64,000 nucleotides of DNA from an uncultured Acidobacteriia bacterium (GTDB taxonomy: Bacteria; Acidobacteriota; Terriglobia; Bryobacterales; Bryobacteraceae). Both the position numbers and the translations under genes were made by a program. Below are positions 44,143-52,724 of the stretch, one piece after another. The notes beneath the pieces are model-generated. The model had not been told where the DNA came from. It did no database searches and was given only the letters and a program-made list of their open reading frames with translations. The DNA lies in NCBI GenBank assembly GCA_903923395.1, contig CAIXXM010000083.1, positions 62,001 through 126,000 on the forward strand. The letters run 5' to 3'. The first letter of the stretch is position 1. Each line of letters starts with the position of its first letter.

Positions 44143-45399
44143 ATGTCGACATTAGCCTACGAACAGATTCTTCCCACCGTCCGCGAGGAACTGCAGAGCC
44201 TCAAGATCATTGATATCCACACCCACCTCTACATGCCCTCGCTGGGTTCCGTGGGGCTTTGGGGCATCGATGAACTGATTACCTACCACTATCTGGAAGC
44301 CGAACTCTTCCGCTCGCACTCCATCACCCCGGAAGTCTATTTCAGCCTCTCGAAGACCGAAAAGGCGGATCTGATCTGGAAGACTTTGTTCATCGACAAT
44401 CCGCCGGTTTCTGAAGCCACCCGCGGCGTGGTGGCCGTACTCCAGGGGTTGGGGCTGCCGACCGCCGGAACGCTGGAAACGCTGAAAGATGCCCGCGCGT
44501 TCTTCGCCGCCCAAAAGCTGGAAGATCACATCGGCAATGTCTTCAACGCCGCCGGTATCAGCGAAGTGGTCATGACGAATGACCCGCTCGACCCCGCGGA
44601 ATATCCGCTCTGGGAGCAGGGGGCAGAGCCGGACAGCCGGTTCCATGCCGTGGTCCGCCTGGATCGCATCCTGAACAAGTGGCCGGAACACTGGAGCATT
44701 CTGAAGGAAAAGGGTTACGACGTAAACCTGGAAGCAACCGGCAATACAGCTTCGGAGGTCCGCCGCTTTATCTCCAACTGGTGCAAACGGATGAAGCCGG
44801 TTTATATGGCCTGCTCGCTGCCGGATACGTTCCAGTTCCCCGAAGAAAGTACGCGGGCGATGTTCTTCCGCGAAGCCGTGCTGCCTGTTTGCCGCGAGTT
44901 CAACATTCCGATGTCGATCATGATCGGCGTCCGCTATCTGGTGAACCCCGCGTTGAAGCTGGCGGGGGATGGTGTGGGCAAGGCCGATCTTCGTGCCGTC
45001 GAGCGCCTCTGCCTCGAATTCCCCGATAACCGCTTCTTTATCAGCCTCTTGAGCCGGGAGAACCAGCATGAACTCTGCGTTTATGCCCGCAAGTTCGCGC
45101 AACTGATGCCGTTTGGCTGCTGGTGGTTCCTGAACAACCCTTCCATCGTGGAGGAGATGACCCGCGAACGCATGGAGATGCTGGGCACCACGTTCATTCC
45201 GCAGCATTCCGACGCGCGCGTCCTCGAACAGGTGATTTACAAGTGGAAGAACACGCGCCGCACCCTGGCTCCGATTCTTGCCGGTACCTACCAGACGCTG
45301 GCGGAGGATGGCCGTCCGGTCACCCGCGCCGACATCCAGCACGACCTGCAGAAGCTCTTCCGCAGTAACTTCACCAACTTCGTCGCTGGCGTGAAGTAG
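44143..45399 (+). CDS. Uronate (glucuronate) isomerase-like amidohydrolase-fold protein
   Basis: This 418-aa TIM-barrel protein has the metal-binding IDIHTHLYMPS motif near the N-terminus and the uronate isomerase hallmarks at the C-terminus: FGCWWFLNNPSIVEEMTRER, LGTTFIPQHSDARVLEQVIY. It is a little shorter than E. coli UxaC (~470 aa). The family converts glucuronate to fructuronate and galacturonate to tagaturonate, the first step of hexuronate use. Acidobacteriota and Planctomycetes carry divergent members of uncertain specificity. An ExuT-like transporter follows at 47755, which supports a uronate role. Confidence 0.85.
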   Translation: MSTLAYEQILPTVREELQSLKIIDIHTHLYMPSLGSVGLWGIDELITYHYLEAELFRSHSITPEVYFSLSKTEKADLIWKTLFIDNPPVSEATRGVVAVLQGLGLPTAGTLETLKDARAFFAAQKLEDHIGNVFNAAGISEVVMTNDPLDPAEYPLWEQGAEPDSRFHAVVRLDRILNKWPEHWSILKEKGYDVNLEATGNTASEVRRFISNWCKRMKPVYMACSLPDTFQFPEESTRAMFFREAVLPVCREFNIPMSIMIGVRYLVNPALKLAGDGVGKADLRAVERLCLEFPDNRFFISLLSRENQHELCVYARKFAQLMPFGCWWFLNNPSIVEEMTRERMEMLGTTFIPQHSDARVLEQVIYKWKNTRRTLAPILAGTYQTLAEDGRPVTRADIQHDLQKLFRSNFTNFVAGVK

Positions 45400-45439
45400 C
45401 ACGGGCCACCACCGCGAAACCTGCAAACTAGTGAAATTC

Positions 45440-45470
45440 CTACCCGTCTCCTGCTAATGGAGGCGGGTAG
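45440..45470 (+). promoter_or_regulatory. 12-bp stem hairpin upstream of the GGDEF-EAL gene
   Basis: CTACCCGTCTCC (45440-45451) and GGAGGCGGGTAG (45459-45470) pair over 12 positions with a single G-T wobble and a 7-nt loop. It lies 40 nt after the uronate isomerase stop and 33 nt before the next start. There is no T tract, so it is either a non-canonical terminator or a leader hairpin of the PAS-GGDEF-EAL gene. Confidence 0.5.
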
Positions 45471-45502
45471 TTCCGCCGATCTTTCTCCTGCGACGGGAAT
45501 TT

Positions 45503-47659
45503 ATGGCGACAGCGGCAGATGGAATCGAAGTGACGGGCAGTGAAAAGCGGTTTCACACGTCAAGGCTCGTGTGCATACCCGGTGCAGGCAGCGTGGATGA
45601 CGTCCCCTGTGGACACATCACCGCAGGGATGGATGGCAAAATCCTCTCCGTCAATCTGACCTTGATGGCCTGGACCGGTCGGCGCCGGGATCAAGTGCTG
45701 GCTGGCTTGAAAATCCCGGATCTGCTGACTAATGGCTCGCGCATCTTCTACGAGACTTACTTGGAACCGCTGTTGCGCGCACAGGGCTCCGTCAATGAAG
45801 TCGCCTTGGAACTGCAGCGGGAGGACAATGAGTCTCTTCCTGTCTTCGCCAACCTCGCAGTCCGCTCCAGCGGAAATACGAATACGATTCGAGTGGCGAT
45901 CTTCAATGCGTCCCAGCGCCGCCGCTACGAACGGGGGTTACTTGCTGCGCGCCGGGAAGCGGAGCGGATCGGCGTGGAACTGGCTCTGGTCCTCGAAAGC
46001 ACCAGTGACTGCGTTGTTGTGATCGATCCCAATTGGAGGGTCACCTTTGCCAATTGCCGGGCTGCGGCTCTGTTTTCCCGCGAGGTTCCGCTGGTTGGCG
46101 AAGACCTGCGGACGCTGCTGCCCGGGCAAACCGAGGGGGATTTTCTCTATGAGTGCCAGCAGGCAATCCGCAGCCAGACACCGCGGACATTTGAGGCATA
46201 CGTGCCACTGCTGCAACGCTGGTTCTCCGCCAACGCGTGTCCCACGGCGGAAGGGCTTTCTGTCTTTTTCCACGACATTACAGAATCGAAGCTGATGGAA
46301 GAAGAGCGGGCACTGGCGTTGAGCCGCCTGACCTTCCTGGCGCACCACGATCCGCTCACCGGGTTGCCCAACCGCTTGAATCTGCAGACCGAACTATCCC
46401 GGTATTGTGCAGAATCAAAACCGTTCGCTGTTCTTTACCTGGATCTGGACCATTTCAAGTACATCAATGACACGATGGGCCATTTGGCCGGAGACGAACT
46501 GCTCTCAGAAGTTGCCAAACGTCTGCGCCAGGTCGTTAAGCCGGAGGACTTCGTTGCCAGACTGGGCGGTGACGAATTCGCGGTGATTGCCGGCTTCCCG
46601 GAAACCCTGGATGGACCTGCACTTCTCGGGTGCAGGATTCTCGATGAGATCGCAAAACCATTTGCGCTGCAGGGCGGCACGGTGGGAATTTCCTGCAGCA
46701 TGGGGATCGCACTGTCCCATGAAGGCTCCCGGACGCCCGATGCGCTGCTGCGTGAGTCAGACATTGCGCTGTACCGTGCGAAGGCGGCAGGTCGGCGGTG
46801 CTGTCAGTTCTTCGAAGACTCGATGGATGTTCAATTCCAGGATTTCCAGGCCCTGAAACCGGAGTTGGACCGCGCGGTGCGTGACAACGAATTCGAATTA
46901 CATTACCAGCCAATCGTGAGTTTGCGCACGGACCGCGTCACGTGCATGGAGGCATTGATCCGCTGGCGCCATCCGGTACGCGGTTTGCTGCCGCCCTCGG
47001 CTTTCATCCCCGTGGCGGAGGAAACCGGTCTGATTGTGGCGATCGGCAACTGGGTGATCCAGCGGGCCTGCGGAGATGCTCTGGCCTGGCCGGAAGAGGT
47101 GCGGGTCGCCGTCAATGTCTCGGCAATGCAGTTCCAAACCGGAAGACTGGTCAGTGATGTCCGCGCTGCCCTGGCGAGATCTGGAATCGCTCCGCGCCGG
47201 CTTGAACTCGAAGTCACCGAATCATTCCTGCTGAAGGACAAAGCCGGTACCCTCTCCGTTCTCCGTCAATTGCGAAGCGCCGGTGTGCGGATTGCTCTGG
47301 ATGATTTCGGGACTGGCTATTCTTCCCTCAGCTACCTCGGGAGTTTTCCCTTCGACAAGGTCAAAATCGATCAGTCATTCGTTGCGGGCCTGTTTGCGAA
47401 ACAGGAAAGTCTTGCCATCATCCGGGCGATCATCGGTATCGGGTCCAGCCTGGGAGTGGTGGTCACCGCTGAGGGTGTGGAAACACTCCGGCAACTCAAT
47501 GCCGTTCGGGCAGAAGGCTGCGACGAAGGGCAGGGCTATTACTTCAGCCGTCCCGTACCGTCGGATCAGGCAGCGCAAATCTTCGAGCGTTTTGAACCCC
47601 TGCGTCCAAAAGGTCTCGGTTCGGCACCGGAGGTCCAGTTGATATCGCAGACGGCATAA
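45503..47659 (+). CDS. PAS-PAS-GGDEF-EAL cyclic-di-GMP protein
   Basis: This 718-aa soluble protein has two PAS-like sensor domains (~35-135 and ~160-265), a GGDEF domain with intact GGDEF at 355-359 and an EAL domain with EALIRW at 483-488 and DDFGTGYSS. All signature residues for both cyclase and phosphodiesterase activity look intact. The inhibitory I-site position preceding GGDEF reads Lys-Pro-Glu-Asp instead of Arg-x-x-Asp, so product inhibition may be weak. No transmembrane helix is present. It is placed between two uronate genes but probably has an independent signalling role. Confidence 0.94.
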   Translation: MATAADGIEVTGSEKRFHTSRLVCIPGAGSVDDVPCGHITAGMDGKILSVNLTLMAWTGRRRDQVLAGLKIPDLLTNGSRIFYETYLEPLLRAQGSVNEVALELQREDNESLPVFANLAVRSSGNTNTIRVAIFNASQRRRYERGLLAARREAERIGVELALVLESTSDCVVVIDPNWRVTFANCRAAALFSREVPLVGEDLRTLLPGQTEGDFLYECQQAIRSQTPRTFEAYVPLLQRWFSANACPTAEGLSVFFHDITESKLMEEERALALSRLTFLAHHDPLTGLPNRLNLQTELSRYCAESKPFAVLYLDLDHFKYINDTMGHLAGDELLSEVAKRLRQVVKPEDFVARLGGDEFAVIAGFPETLDGPALLGCRILDEIAKPFALQGGTVGISCSMGIALSHEGSRTPDALLRESDIALYRAKAAGRRCCQFFEDSMDVQFQDFQALKPELDRAVRDNEFELHYQPIVSLRTDRVTCMEALIRWRHPVRGLLPPSAFIPVAEETGLIVAIGNWVIQRACGDALAWPEEVRVAVNVSAMQFQTGRLVSDVRAALARSGIAPRRLELEVTESFLLKDKAGTLSVLRQLRSAGVRIALDDFGTGYSSLSYLGSFPFDKVKIDQSFVAGLFAKQESLAIIRAIIGIGSSLGVVVTAEGVETLRQLNAVRAEGCDEGQGYYFSRPVPSDQAAQIFERFEPLRPKGLGSAPEVQLISQTA

Positions 47660-47709
47660 CGGCCTGGCTCCATCCGCCCGATTTCTTCCACAAGCTGCGG
47701 AGAGACCGT

Positions 47710-47715
47710 TATACT
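47710..47715 (+). promoter_or_regulatory. Possible -10 box for the MFS gene
   Basis: TATACT at 47710-47715 lies 40 nt before the transporter start and is close to the sigma70 -10 consensus. The best -35 candidate (TTCCAC at 47686-47691, 18-nt spacer) is weak. Support is positional only. Confidence 0.3.
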
Positions 47716-47754
47716 CTTTGAAGACCGCCAGCCGTCCCGGTCCCGCTGCCTTTC

Positions 47755-49005
47755 ATGAAAAAAAATCTACGCTGGGTCATTTGTGGCCTGCTCTTCTTTG
47801 CAACCACCGTCAACTATGTCGACCGGCAAGTCCTCGGCTTGCTCAAGCCGACCCTCGAAAAGGATCTGGGCTGGCAGGAATCCGATTATGGCTGGATCGT
47901 GTTCGCTTTCCAGGGCGCGTACGCCATCATGATGCCGATTGCGGGCCGGATTATTGACTGGCTCGGCACAAGACTTGGCTACACACTGGCTGTGATTGTC
48001 TGGAGCCTGGCTTCCATGAGCCACTCGCTGGCCCGTACTCCCATGCAATTCGGCTTCGCACGCTTCGGACTCGGCATCGGCGAAGCGGCGAACTTCCCCG
48101 CCGCAATCCGGACGGTGGCAGACTGGTTTCCGCGCCGCGAACGTGCCTTTGCCACCGGCATCTTCAACAGCGGTTCAAATATTGGGGCGATCGTCGCCCC
48201 CATCCTGGTCCCTCTGGTCGCCGCCGCGATGGGCTGGCGCGCCTGCTTCCTGGTAACCGGCGGGCTGGATCTCATCTGGCTTGCTGTCTGGCTGGCGTTT
48301 TACCGCAAACCCTCAGAACACAAAATGCTCTCGAAGGAAGAATACGCCATTATTCAGTCGGATCAGGAAGATGAGCGCCCGCGCAATGTGTCTTTCTCCG
48401 TTCTGATCAAACAGAAGGCTGCCTGGGCATTTCTTCTTGGAAAATTTCTCACAGATCCCGTTTGGTGGTTCTATCTTTTCTGGGTTCCCGGCTTCCTGAA
48501 CAAGCAGTATCATCTCGACCTGACCCATCTCGGCCCGCCATTGATTGTGATTTATCTGGCGGCGGACATTGGTTCCATCGGCGGCGGCTGGCTTTCGTCG
48601 TTCTTCGTGAAACTGGGCTGGGATTTGACCCGCGCCCGCAAGACTTCGATGTTGATCTGCGCCCTGGCCGTAACGCCTGTGATGGGCATCATGTTCACGG
48701 GCGGCAACTTGTGGCTCACCGTGGCACTGCTGTCCTTCGCAACGGCAGCGCACCAGGGCTGGTCCGCCAACCTCTACACGTTGACGTCGGATACCTTCCC
48801 GCGCCCGGCCGTAGGCTCAGTGGTCGGCTTCGGCGGCATGGGCGGTGCCATCGCCGGCATGCTGGTCGCTCCCGCCGTCGGCTACTGGCTCGATTTCTCA
48901 CACTCCGCCTATGGACCGCTCTTCATCATCGCGGGCATCATGTACCTGATCGCTCTCTCGGTCATCCATCTACTGCTGCCGAAGTTGGAGCAGGTCGAAA
49001 TCTGA
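47755..49005 (+). CDS. MFS transporter of the anion:cation symporter (ExuT-like) group
   Basis: This 416-aa protein has 12 predicted transmembrane helices. Family landmarks are NYVDRQVLGLLKPTLEKDLGW at the first helix-loop, a conserved RFGLGIGEAANFPAAIRTVADWFPRRERA segment between helices 4 and 5, and GIFNSGSNIGAIVAP. This group imports hexuronates (ExuT) or related sugar acids with protons or Na+. The combination with the uronate isomerase upstream supports uronate import, though the order in the cluster is interrupted by the cyclic-di-GMP gene. Confidence 0.9.
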   Translation: MKKNLRWVICGLLFFATTVNYVDRQVLGLLKPTLEKDLGWQESDYGWIVFAFQGAYAIMMPIAGRIIDWLGTRLGYTLAVIVWSLASMSHSLARTPMQFGFARFGLGIGEAANFPAAIRTVADWFPRRERAFATGIFNSGSNIGAIVAPILVPLVAAAMGWRACFLVTGGLDLIWLAVWLAFYRKPSEHKMLSKEEYAIIQSDQEDERPRNVSFSVLIKQKAAWAFLLGKFLTDPVWWFYLFWVPGFLNKQYHLDLTHLGPPLIVIYLAADIGSIGGGWLSSFFVKLGWDLTRARKTSMLICALAVTPVMGIMFTGGNLWLTVALLSFATAAHQGWSANLYTLTSDTFPRPAVGSVVGFGGMGGAIAGMLVAPAVGYWLDFSHSAYGPLFIIAGIMYLIALSVIHLLLPKLEQVEI

Positions 49006-49014
49006 GGGGCAACC

Positions 49015-49740
49015 ATGCGGATGCTGCTTCTGCTGCTTGCGGGTTACACCCTCACCGGACAGCCCGCGAGCGTTCTGGATACCCTCACATCCAGCATGCA
49101 GGATTACGCCCGCGGCATTACAGAAAACCGCTTTGACGTGAGTTGCAAACTCAACCGGTTTGACCCTGCTGGAAAGCTGACCAAGACGAAGGACACCAAA
49201 CACGTCCTCGAATTCAGCAGGGGCATCTTCAAGACCGCCGGCGACTGGAGCGCCACCTGGAACGTGCGCGGTGACCGCAAAACACTGGGCCTCGAAATCC
49301 ATACCGACGATGGCGCTCTACTCCCGGTATTTGTCTTTTCTCCCGCGAAGCGAAGCCGGATGATCTTTCACCCCGCCACCCCGTCTGCTTCCGGCGCTGT
49401 AACGGTTTCCTTCCAGCCCGCGGAACCCTGCCAATCCTTCAAACCCGCCACAAAAGGCTTCACTTTGAACGAAATTTCATGCGGCACGGGCCAAATCCTT
49501 CTGGATGAGAAGGCGGCGGTCCCCTTGCGGGCCAGTCTCGATGGTGCCGGATTCCCGCTTGTCAGCGGCAAGGAATCCATGGATCACTTCCATGTGGAGA
49601 GTGAATTCGAAAAGGTCGTGGTACCCGGTGCCAAACGCCCCTTCATCTTCCCGAAAAGAGTGATTGCTAACTTCGGCTTCAGCGGAGGCAAAGTTACCGC
49701 AACCTGCGAATATCAACCGCACACCAACAAAAAACGTTAG
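49015..49740 (+). CDS. Secreted protein of unknown function
   Basis: This 241-aa protein has a short signal peptide (MRMLLLLLAGYTLTGQ) and a mature beta-rich domain with three cysteines (SCKLNRF, EPCQSF, EISCGTG and a later ATCEYQ). The pattern of FDVSCKLNRFDPAGKLTKTKD followed by antiparallel strands resembles lipoprotein-localisation folds, but I cannot assign it. It starts 9 nt after the MFS gene and is probably co-transcribed with it. It overlaps the convergent regulator gene by 4 nt at the stop codons. Confidence 0.7.
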   Translation: MRMLLLLLAGYTLTGQPASVLDTLTSSMQDYARGITENRFDVSCKLNRFDPAGKLTKTKDTKHVLEFSRGIFKTAGDWSATWNVRGDRKTLGLEIHTDDGALLPVFVFSPAKRSRMIFHPATPSASGAVTVSFQPAEPCQSFKPATKGFTLNEISCGTGQILLDEKAAVPLRASLDGAGFPLVSGKESMDHFHVESEFEKVVVPGAKRPFIFPKRVIANFGFSGGKVTATCEYQPHTNKKR

Positions 49741-50876
49741 GCTGGCAGGCGCATCGAAAGCAAGCTGTCATTCGGATAGAAGTGATCCACGTTTTCCGGC
49801 GAAATCACCTGATGATTCGTAAACACGGCAGGGGATGTCGCTTTGCCGGCGAGGATATCGAACGCCAGCTTCAACAAACCATCCCCATACTTCTCGGGGA
49901 AGTAACCCACCGAAGCAATCAGACGCGACCGCGGCGTCCGCATTTCCGCCCGTGCCTCCTGCTCGGCATTCTGGCCGACCACCACGCAATCATTCGCCCG
50001 CCCCGCCTCTTCGAACGCACGCAGGGCACCAAGCGCGCTCGAATCATTCGCCGCACCCACCAGGATCCTCTTCGATTTTGAGGTCCGCAGGTGTTTTCTC
50101 ACGCGCTCCAGTGCCGTCTGGAACTGTCCGTCACCATCGATGGAAATACTGCGGCAAGTCTCTGGAATTCGGATCGTCTCCTCAATGCCCGCCATGATGC
50201 CGCGGATGCGCGCCTGCGGCAGAGAACCTGCCCGCTGCAATTCAATCAACAGAATCTCTTCCGGTTCGCCATCCCATGACTTCTTCGCCCAGCGGCCCAG
50301 ATAACGGCCAGCCAGCAAGCCCGCCTTGTAGTTATTCGCGCCGAAGTAAACGCCGCCGGGATGCGGAATATCAATCGCGATGAACGGAATATTCGCCTCC
50401 AGATACTTCGAAGCAATCGCCGAAGCAATCACCTCATCCGACTGGAACTCAATCACCAGATCCACATGTTCGCGAATCAGGAAATCCGCGTTTCGCAGAG
50501 CAATCTTCGGCTGATAGCGGTTGTCCACTGTAATCAGTTCCACCTGCTCGCGCTCGGCGGCGCGCTGCAGCCCTTCGCGCACTTCCCGGTCAAACGATGA
50601 ATGCTGCCCTTGTGCCGCATACCCGATCCGGTAAAGTCTCCTGCGGCGGACTTCGGAAGCCAAACGGTAATGGTTCTCGCCCACCTTGTCCAGAAATCCG
50701 CACTCGTGCAGCGTGTAAATGAGCCGGAAACACATCCCTTTGTTGAAGCCGGTCCGGGTAACCACGTCGCGCAGCCGCAAGACATCTCCGGGCGATTCAA
50801 ACGCGTCGAGAATTCGCGCGGCATGCACCAGTGATTTGACGAGATACCGGTTTGACGGTTCGGCTTTTTCAGACAT
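49737..50876 (-). CDS. Regulator: IclR-type HTH fused to a sugar-binding (Peripla_BP) domain
   Basis: This 379-aa cytoplasmic protein has an N-terminal winged HTH of the IclR type (~10-80: YLVKSLVHAARILDAFESPG, RDVVTRTGFNKGMCFRLIYTLHECGF). It is joined to a type I periplasmic-binding-protein-like sensor (~85-360: VDLVIEFQSDEVIASAIASK, PFIAIDIPHPGGVYFGANNY, ILVGAANDSSALGALRAFEEAG). In the LacI family the same sensor type follows a LacI HTH; here the DNA-binding part is IclR-like. It lies divergently beside the GH51 gene, so it probably senses a sugar and controls that gene and the carbohydrate cluster. Confidence 0.82.
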   Translation of the reverse strand: MSEKAEPSNRYLVKSLVHAARILDAFESPGDVLRLRDVVTRTGFNKGMCFRLIYTLHECGFLDKVGENHYRLASEVRRRRLYRIGYAAQGQHSSFDREVREGLQRAAEREQVELITVDNRYQPKIALRNADFLIREHVDLVIEFQSDEVIASAIASKYLEANIPFIAIDIPHPGGVYFGANNYKAGLLAGRYLGRWAKKSWDGEPEEILLIELQRAGSLPQARIRGIMAGIEETIRIPETCRSISIDGDGQFQTALERVRKHLRTSKSKRILVGAANDSSALGALRAFEEAGRANDCVVVGQNAEQEARAEMRTPRSRLIASVGYFPEKYGDGLLKLAFDILAGKATSPAVFTNHQVISPENVDHFYPNDSLLSMRLPA

Positions 50877-50976
50877 GGAAATCCCCTGTTGAGGCAGTTG
50901 TAGCAGTTCCGCATCGCAAAACGCAAGGCCTTACAATACAAACCACGGCGCAGTGTGATATTCCTTTCCTGACGCC

Positions 50977-52521
50977 ATGTTGAACCGCCGCGAATTCACA
51001 CTAGCCCTCGCCACGCCCCTGCTTGGCCTTGCACAGCCCAGCGCATTGAAGGCCCGGATCAAGCTCGATACCGAGCGCATCATCTCTCCCATTGACCCGA
51101 AGATTTACGGCAACTTCGCCGAGCATCTCGGCCGCTGCATCGAAGGCGGCATCTTCGAGGAGGGGTCGCCGCTCTCTGATTCCCGCGGCTACCGCAAAGA
51201 CGTGATGCAGGCAATCAAAGATTTGCACGTCACACAGATGCGCTGGCCTGGCGGCAACTTCGCTTCGAATTACCACTGGAAAGACGGCATCGGCCCGCGC
51301 GACCAGCGCCCGCCGCGCCTGGAAATGGCTTGGGGCACCATCGAAAGCAACCGCTTCGGCACCCATGAATTCCTCGATTATTCCGAGATGATGGGCATGG
51401 AACCCTACATCTGCACCAATCTGGGCACGGGCGATTGGAATGAAGTGCAGCAGTGGGTGGAGTACTGCAACCAGCCCGAAGGCACGGCGATGGCGAAACT
51501 CCGCAAGCAGAATGGCCGCGAGAAACCCTGGAAAGTCCGCTACTGGGGCCTGGGCAATGAGATGGACGGCCCCTGGCAAATGGGCCACCGCAGCGCCGAA
51601 GATTACGGTAAGTTCGCGCTCGAAGCCGCCAAGCTGATGAAGTGGACCGACCCCGACGTTCAACTCATCGCCGCGGGCAGTTCCAACTTCGGCGGCAATA
51701 TCGACTGGGTGGGGTGGAACCGCACCGTGCTGGCCTATCTCAAAGACCACATGGAGTATCTCTCGCTCCACACTTACGTCGGCAACTCCGCGAATGATTA
51801 CTACGAATTTCTGGGCAACTCGATTGAGCTGAACGCAAGAATCAAGATTGCCGCCGGGATCATCGAATCCGCGCTCGCCACCTCACCGGGCCACAAGAAG
51901 ATCTACATCGCGTTCGATGAATGGAATGTCTGGTACAGAGCCCGCGGTGGTGCGAAGGGCCGCGGCCGCAATGCGCTGGAAGAGCGGTACAACCTGGAAG
52001 ACGCTCTCAGCGTCGCCACCATGCTGAACACCTTCGTCAACAATGCCGACACCGTCAAGATCGCCAACATGGCGCAGATTGTGAACGTGATCGCACCCAT
52101 TTTCACCAACCAGCAGGGCCTCTTCCTGCAGACCATCTACTACCCGCTGCAGTTGTTCGCCGCCAACGCACGCGGCACCGCACTGGAGACCTTCGTCGAC
52201 TGCCCCACCTACACGAGCAAGAAGTTCGGCAAGGTTCCCTATCTCGATGTCTCCACTTCTTACGACCAGGGCACCGCGATCATCAACGTCGTCAACCGCC
52301 ACCTGGAGCAGGAGATTGAAGTCGAAATCGAGGCGCAGGATAAATCTTTTGGTGGCAAGTTTGAGATTGCCACCGTCACCGGCAATGACATCAAAGCGGA
52401 AAATGATTTCGGGTCAACGAAGATCAAGACCGTGACCAGCACCGATACGGCCAGCGGGCACAAACTCCGTCACCGCGTGCCGGCAAAGTCTTACACACAG
52501 ATCAAAGCGAGACTCAGTTAG
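50977..52521 (+). CDS. Exported GH51 alpha-L-arabinofuranosidase
   Basis: This 514-aa glycoside hydrolase family 51 protein is a (beta/alpha)8 barrel with acid/base Glu195 (GLGNEMDGPW) and nucleophile Glu315 (IAFDEWNVWY), followed by a C-terminal beta-sandwich. A Tat-like or Sec signal (NRREFTLALATPLLGLAQP) indicates export. GH51 enzymes release arabinose from arabinan and arabinoxylan. It lies between the divergent sugar-binding regulator and TonB-dependent receptor 2, as in polymer-utilisation clusters. A hairpin follows the stop. Confidence 0.94.
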   Translation: MLNRREFTLALATPLLGLAQPSALKARIKLDTERIISPIDPKIYGNFAEHLGRCIEGGIFEEGSPLSDSRGYRKDVMQAIKDLHVTQMRWPGGNFASNYHWKDGIGPRDQRPPRLEMAWGTIESNRFGTHEFLDYSEMMGMEPYICTNLGTGDWNEVQQWVEYCNQPEGTAMAKLRKQNGREKPWKVRYWGLGNEMDGPWQMGHRSAEDYGKFALEAAKLMKWTDPDVQLIAAGSSNFGGNIDWVGWNRTVLAYLKDHMEYLSLHTYVGNSANDYYEFLGNSIELNARIKIAAGIIESALATSPGHKKIYIAFDEWNVWYRARGGAKGRGRNALEERYNLEDALSVATMLNTFVNNADTVKIANMAQIVNVIAPIFTNQQGLFLQTIYYPLQLFAANARGTALETFVDCPTYTSKKFGKVPYLDVSTSYDQGTAIINVVNRHLEQEIEVEIEAQDKSFGGKFEIATVTGNDIKAENDFGSTKIKTVTSTDTASGHKLRHRVPAKSYTQIKARLS

Positions 52522-52563
52522 CCGCACAGGCGCGAAGGCAGCATCGTCCGTTGTGCGGCTTTC
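52520..52563 (+). terminator. Probable terminator after the arabinofuranosidase gene
   Basis: AGCCGCACA (52520-52528) pairs perfectly with TGTGCGGCT (52552-52560), which is followed by TTCT. The arms are 9 bp and the loop is 23 nt. The stem begins inside the stop codon. The T run is short, so this is a moderate terminator candidate. Confidence 0.55.
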
Positions 52564-52589
52564 TCCGTAGCTAGCCGGCAAAGGCCGGG

Positions 52590-52665
52590 GCGGCCTCATG
52601 ACATACAAGCATTCGCCGCCGCCCCGAGGTCCGTTTTGCCGGCGAATACTTAGGAGCGGATTGTC
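52590..52665. repeat. Dispersed hairpin-forming intergenic repeat, copy 2
   Basis: This is the second copy of the element at 38232, with the same order of conserved blocks (GCGGCC, CATTCGC, GCCGCCC, GTCCGTTTTGCCGGCGAA). Here the arms ATTCGCCG (52611-52618) and CGGCGAAT (52640-52647) form a perfect 8-bp stem. A CCGGC-AAAG-GCCGG palindrome sits just upstream (52575-52588). It lies between the GH51 terminator and receptor 2. Confidence 0.7.
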
Positions 52666-52724
52666 ACCCAAACTTGCGCGATTCGCGATAAGATGTCCCA
52701 AAACTCCCTGTGGAGTGAGGGTTA

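Noticed and set aside
44152-45426. 424-codon minus-strand open frame opposite the uronate isomerase
   Set aside because: The plus strand carries the clear isomerase signatures. The antisense product has no recognisable features.
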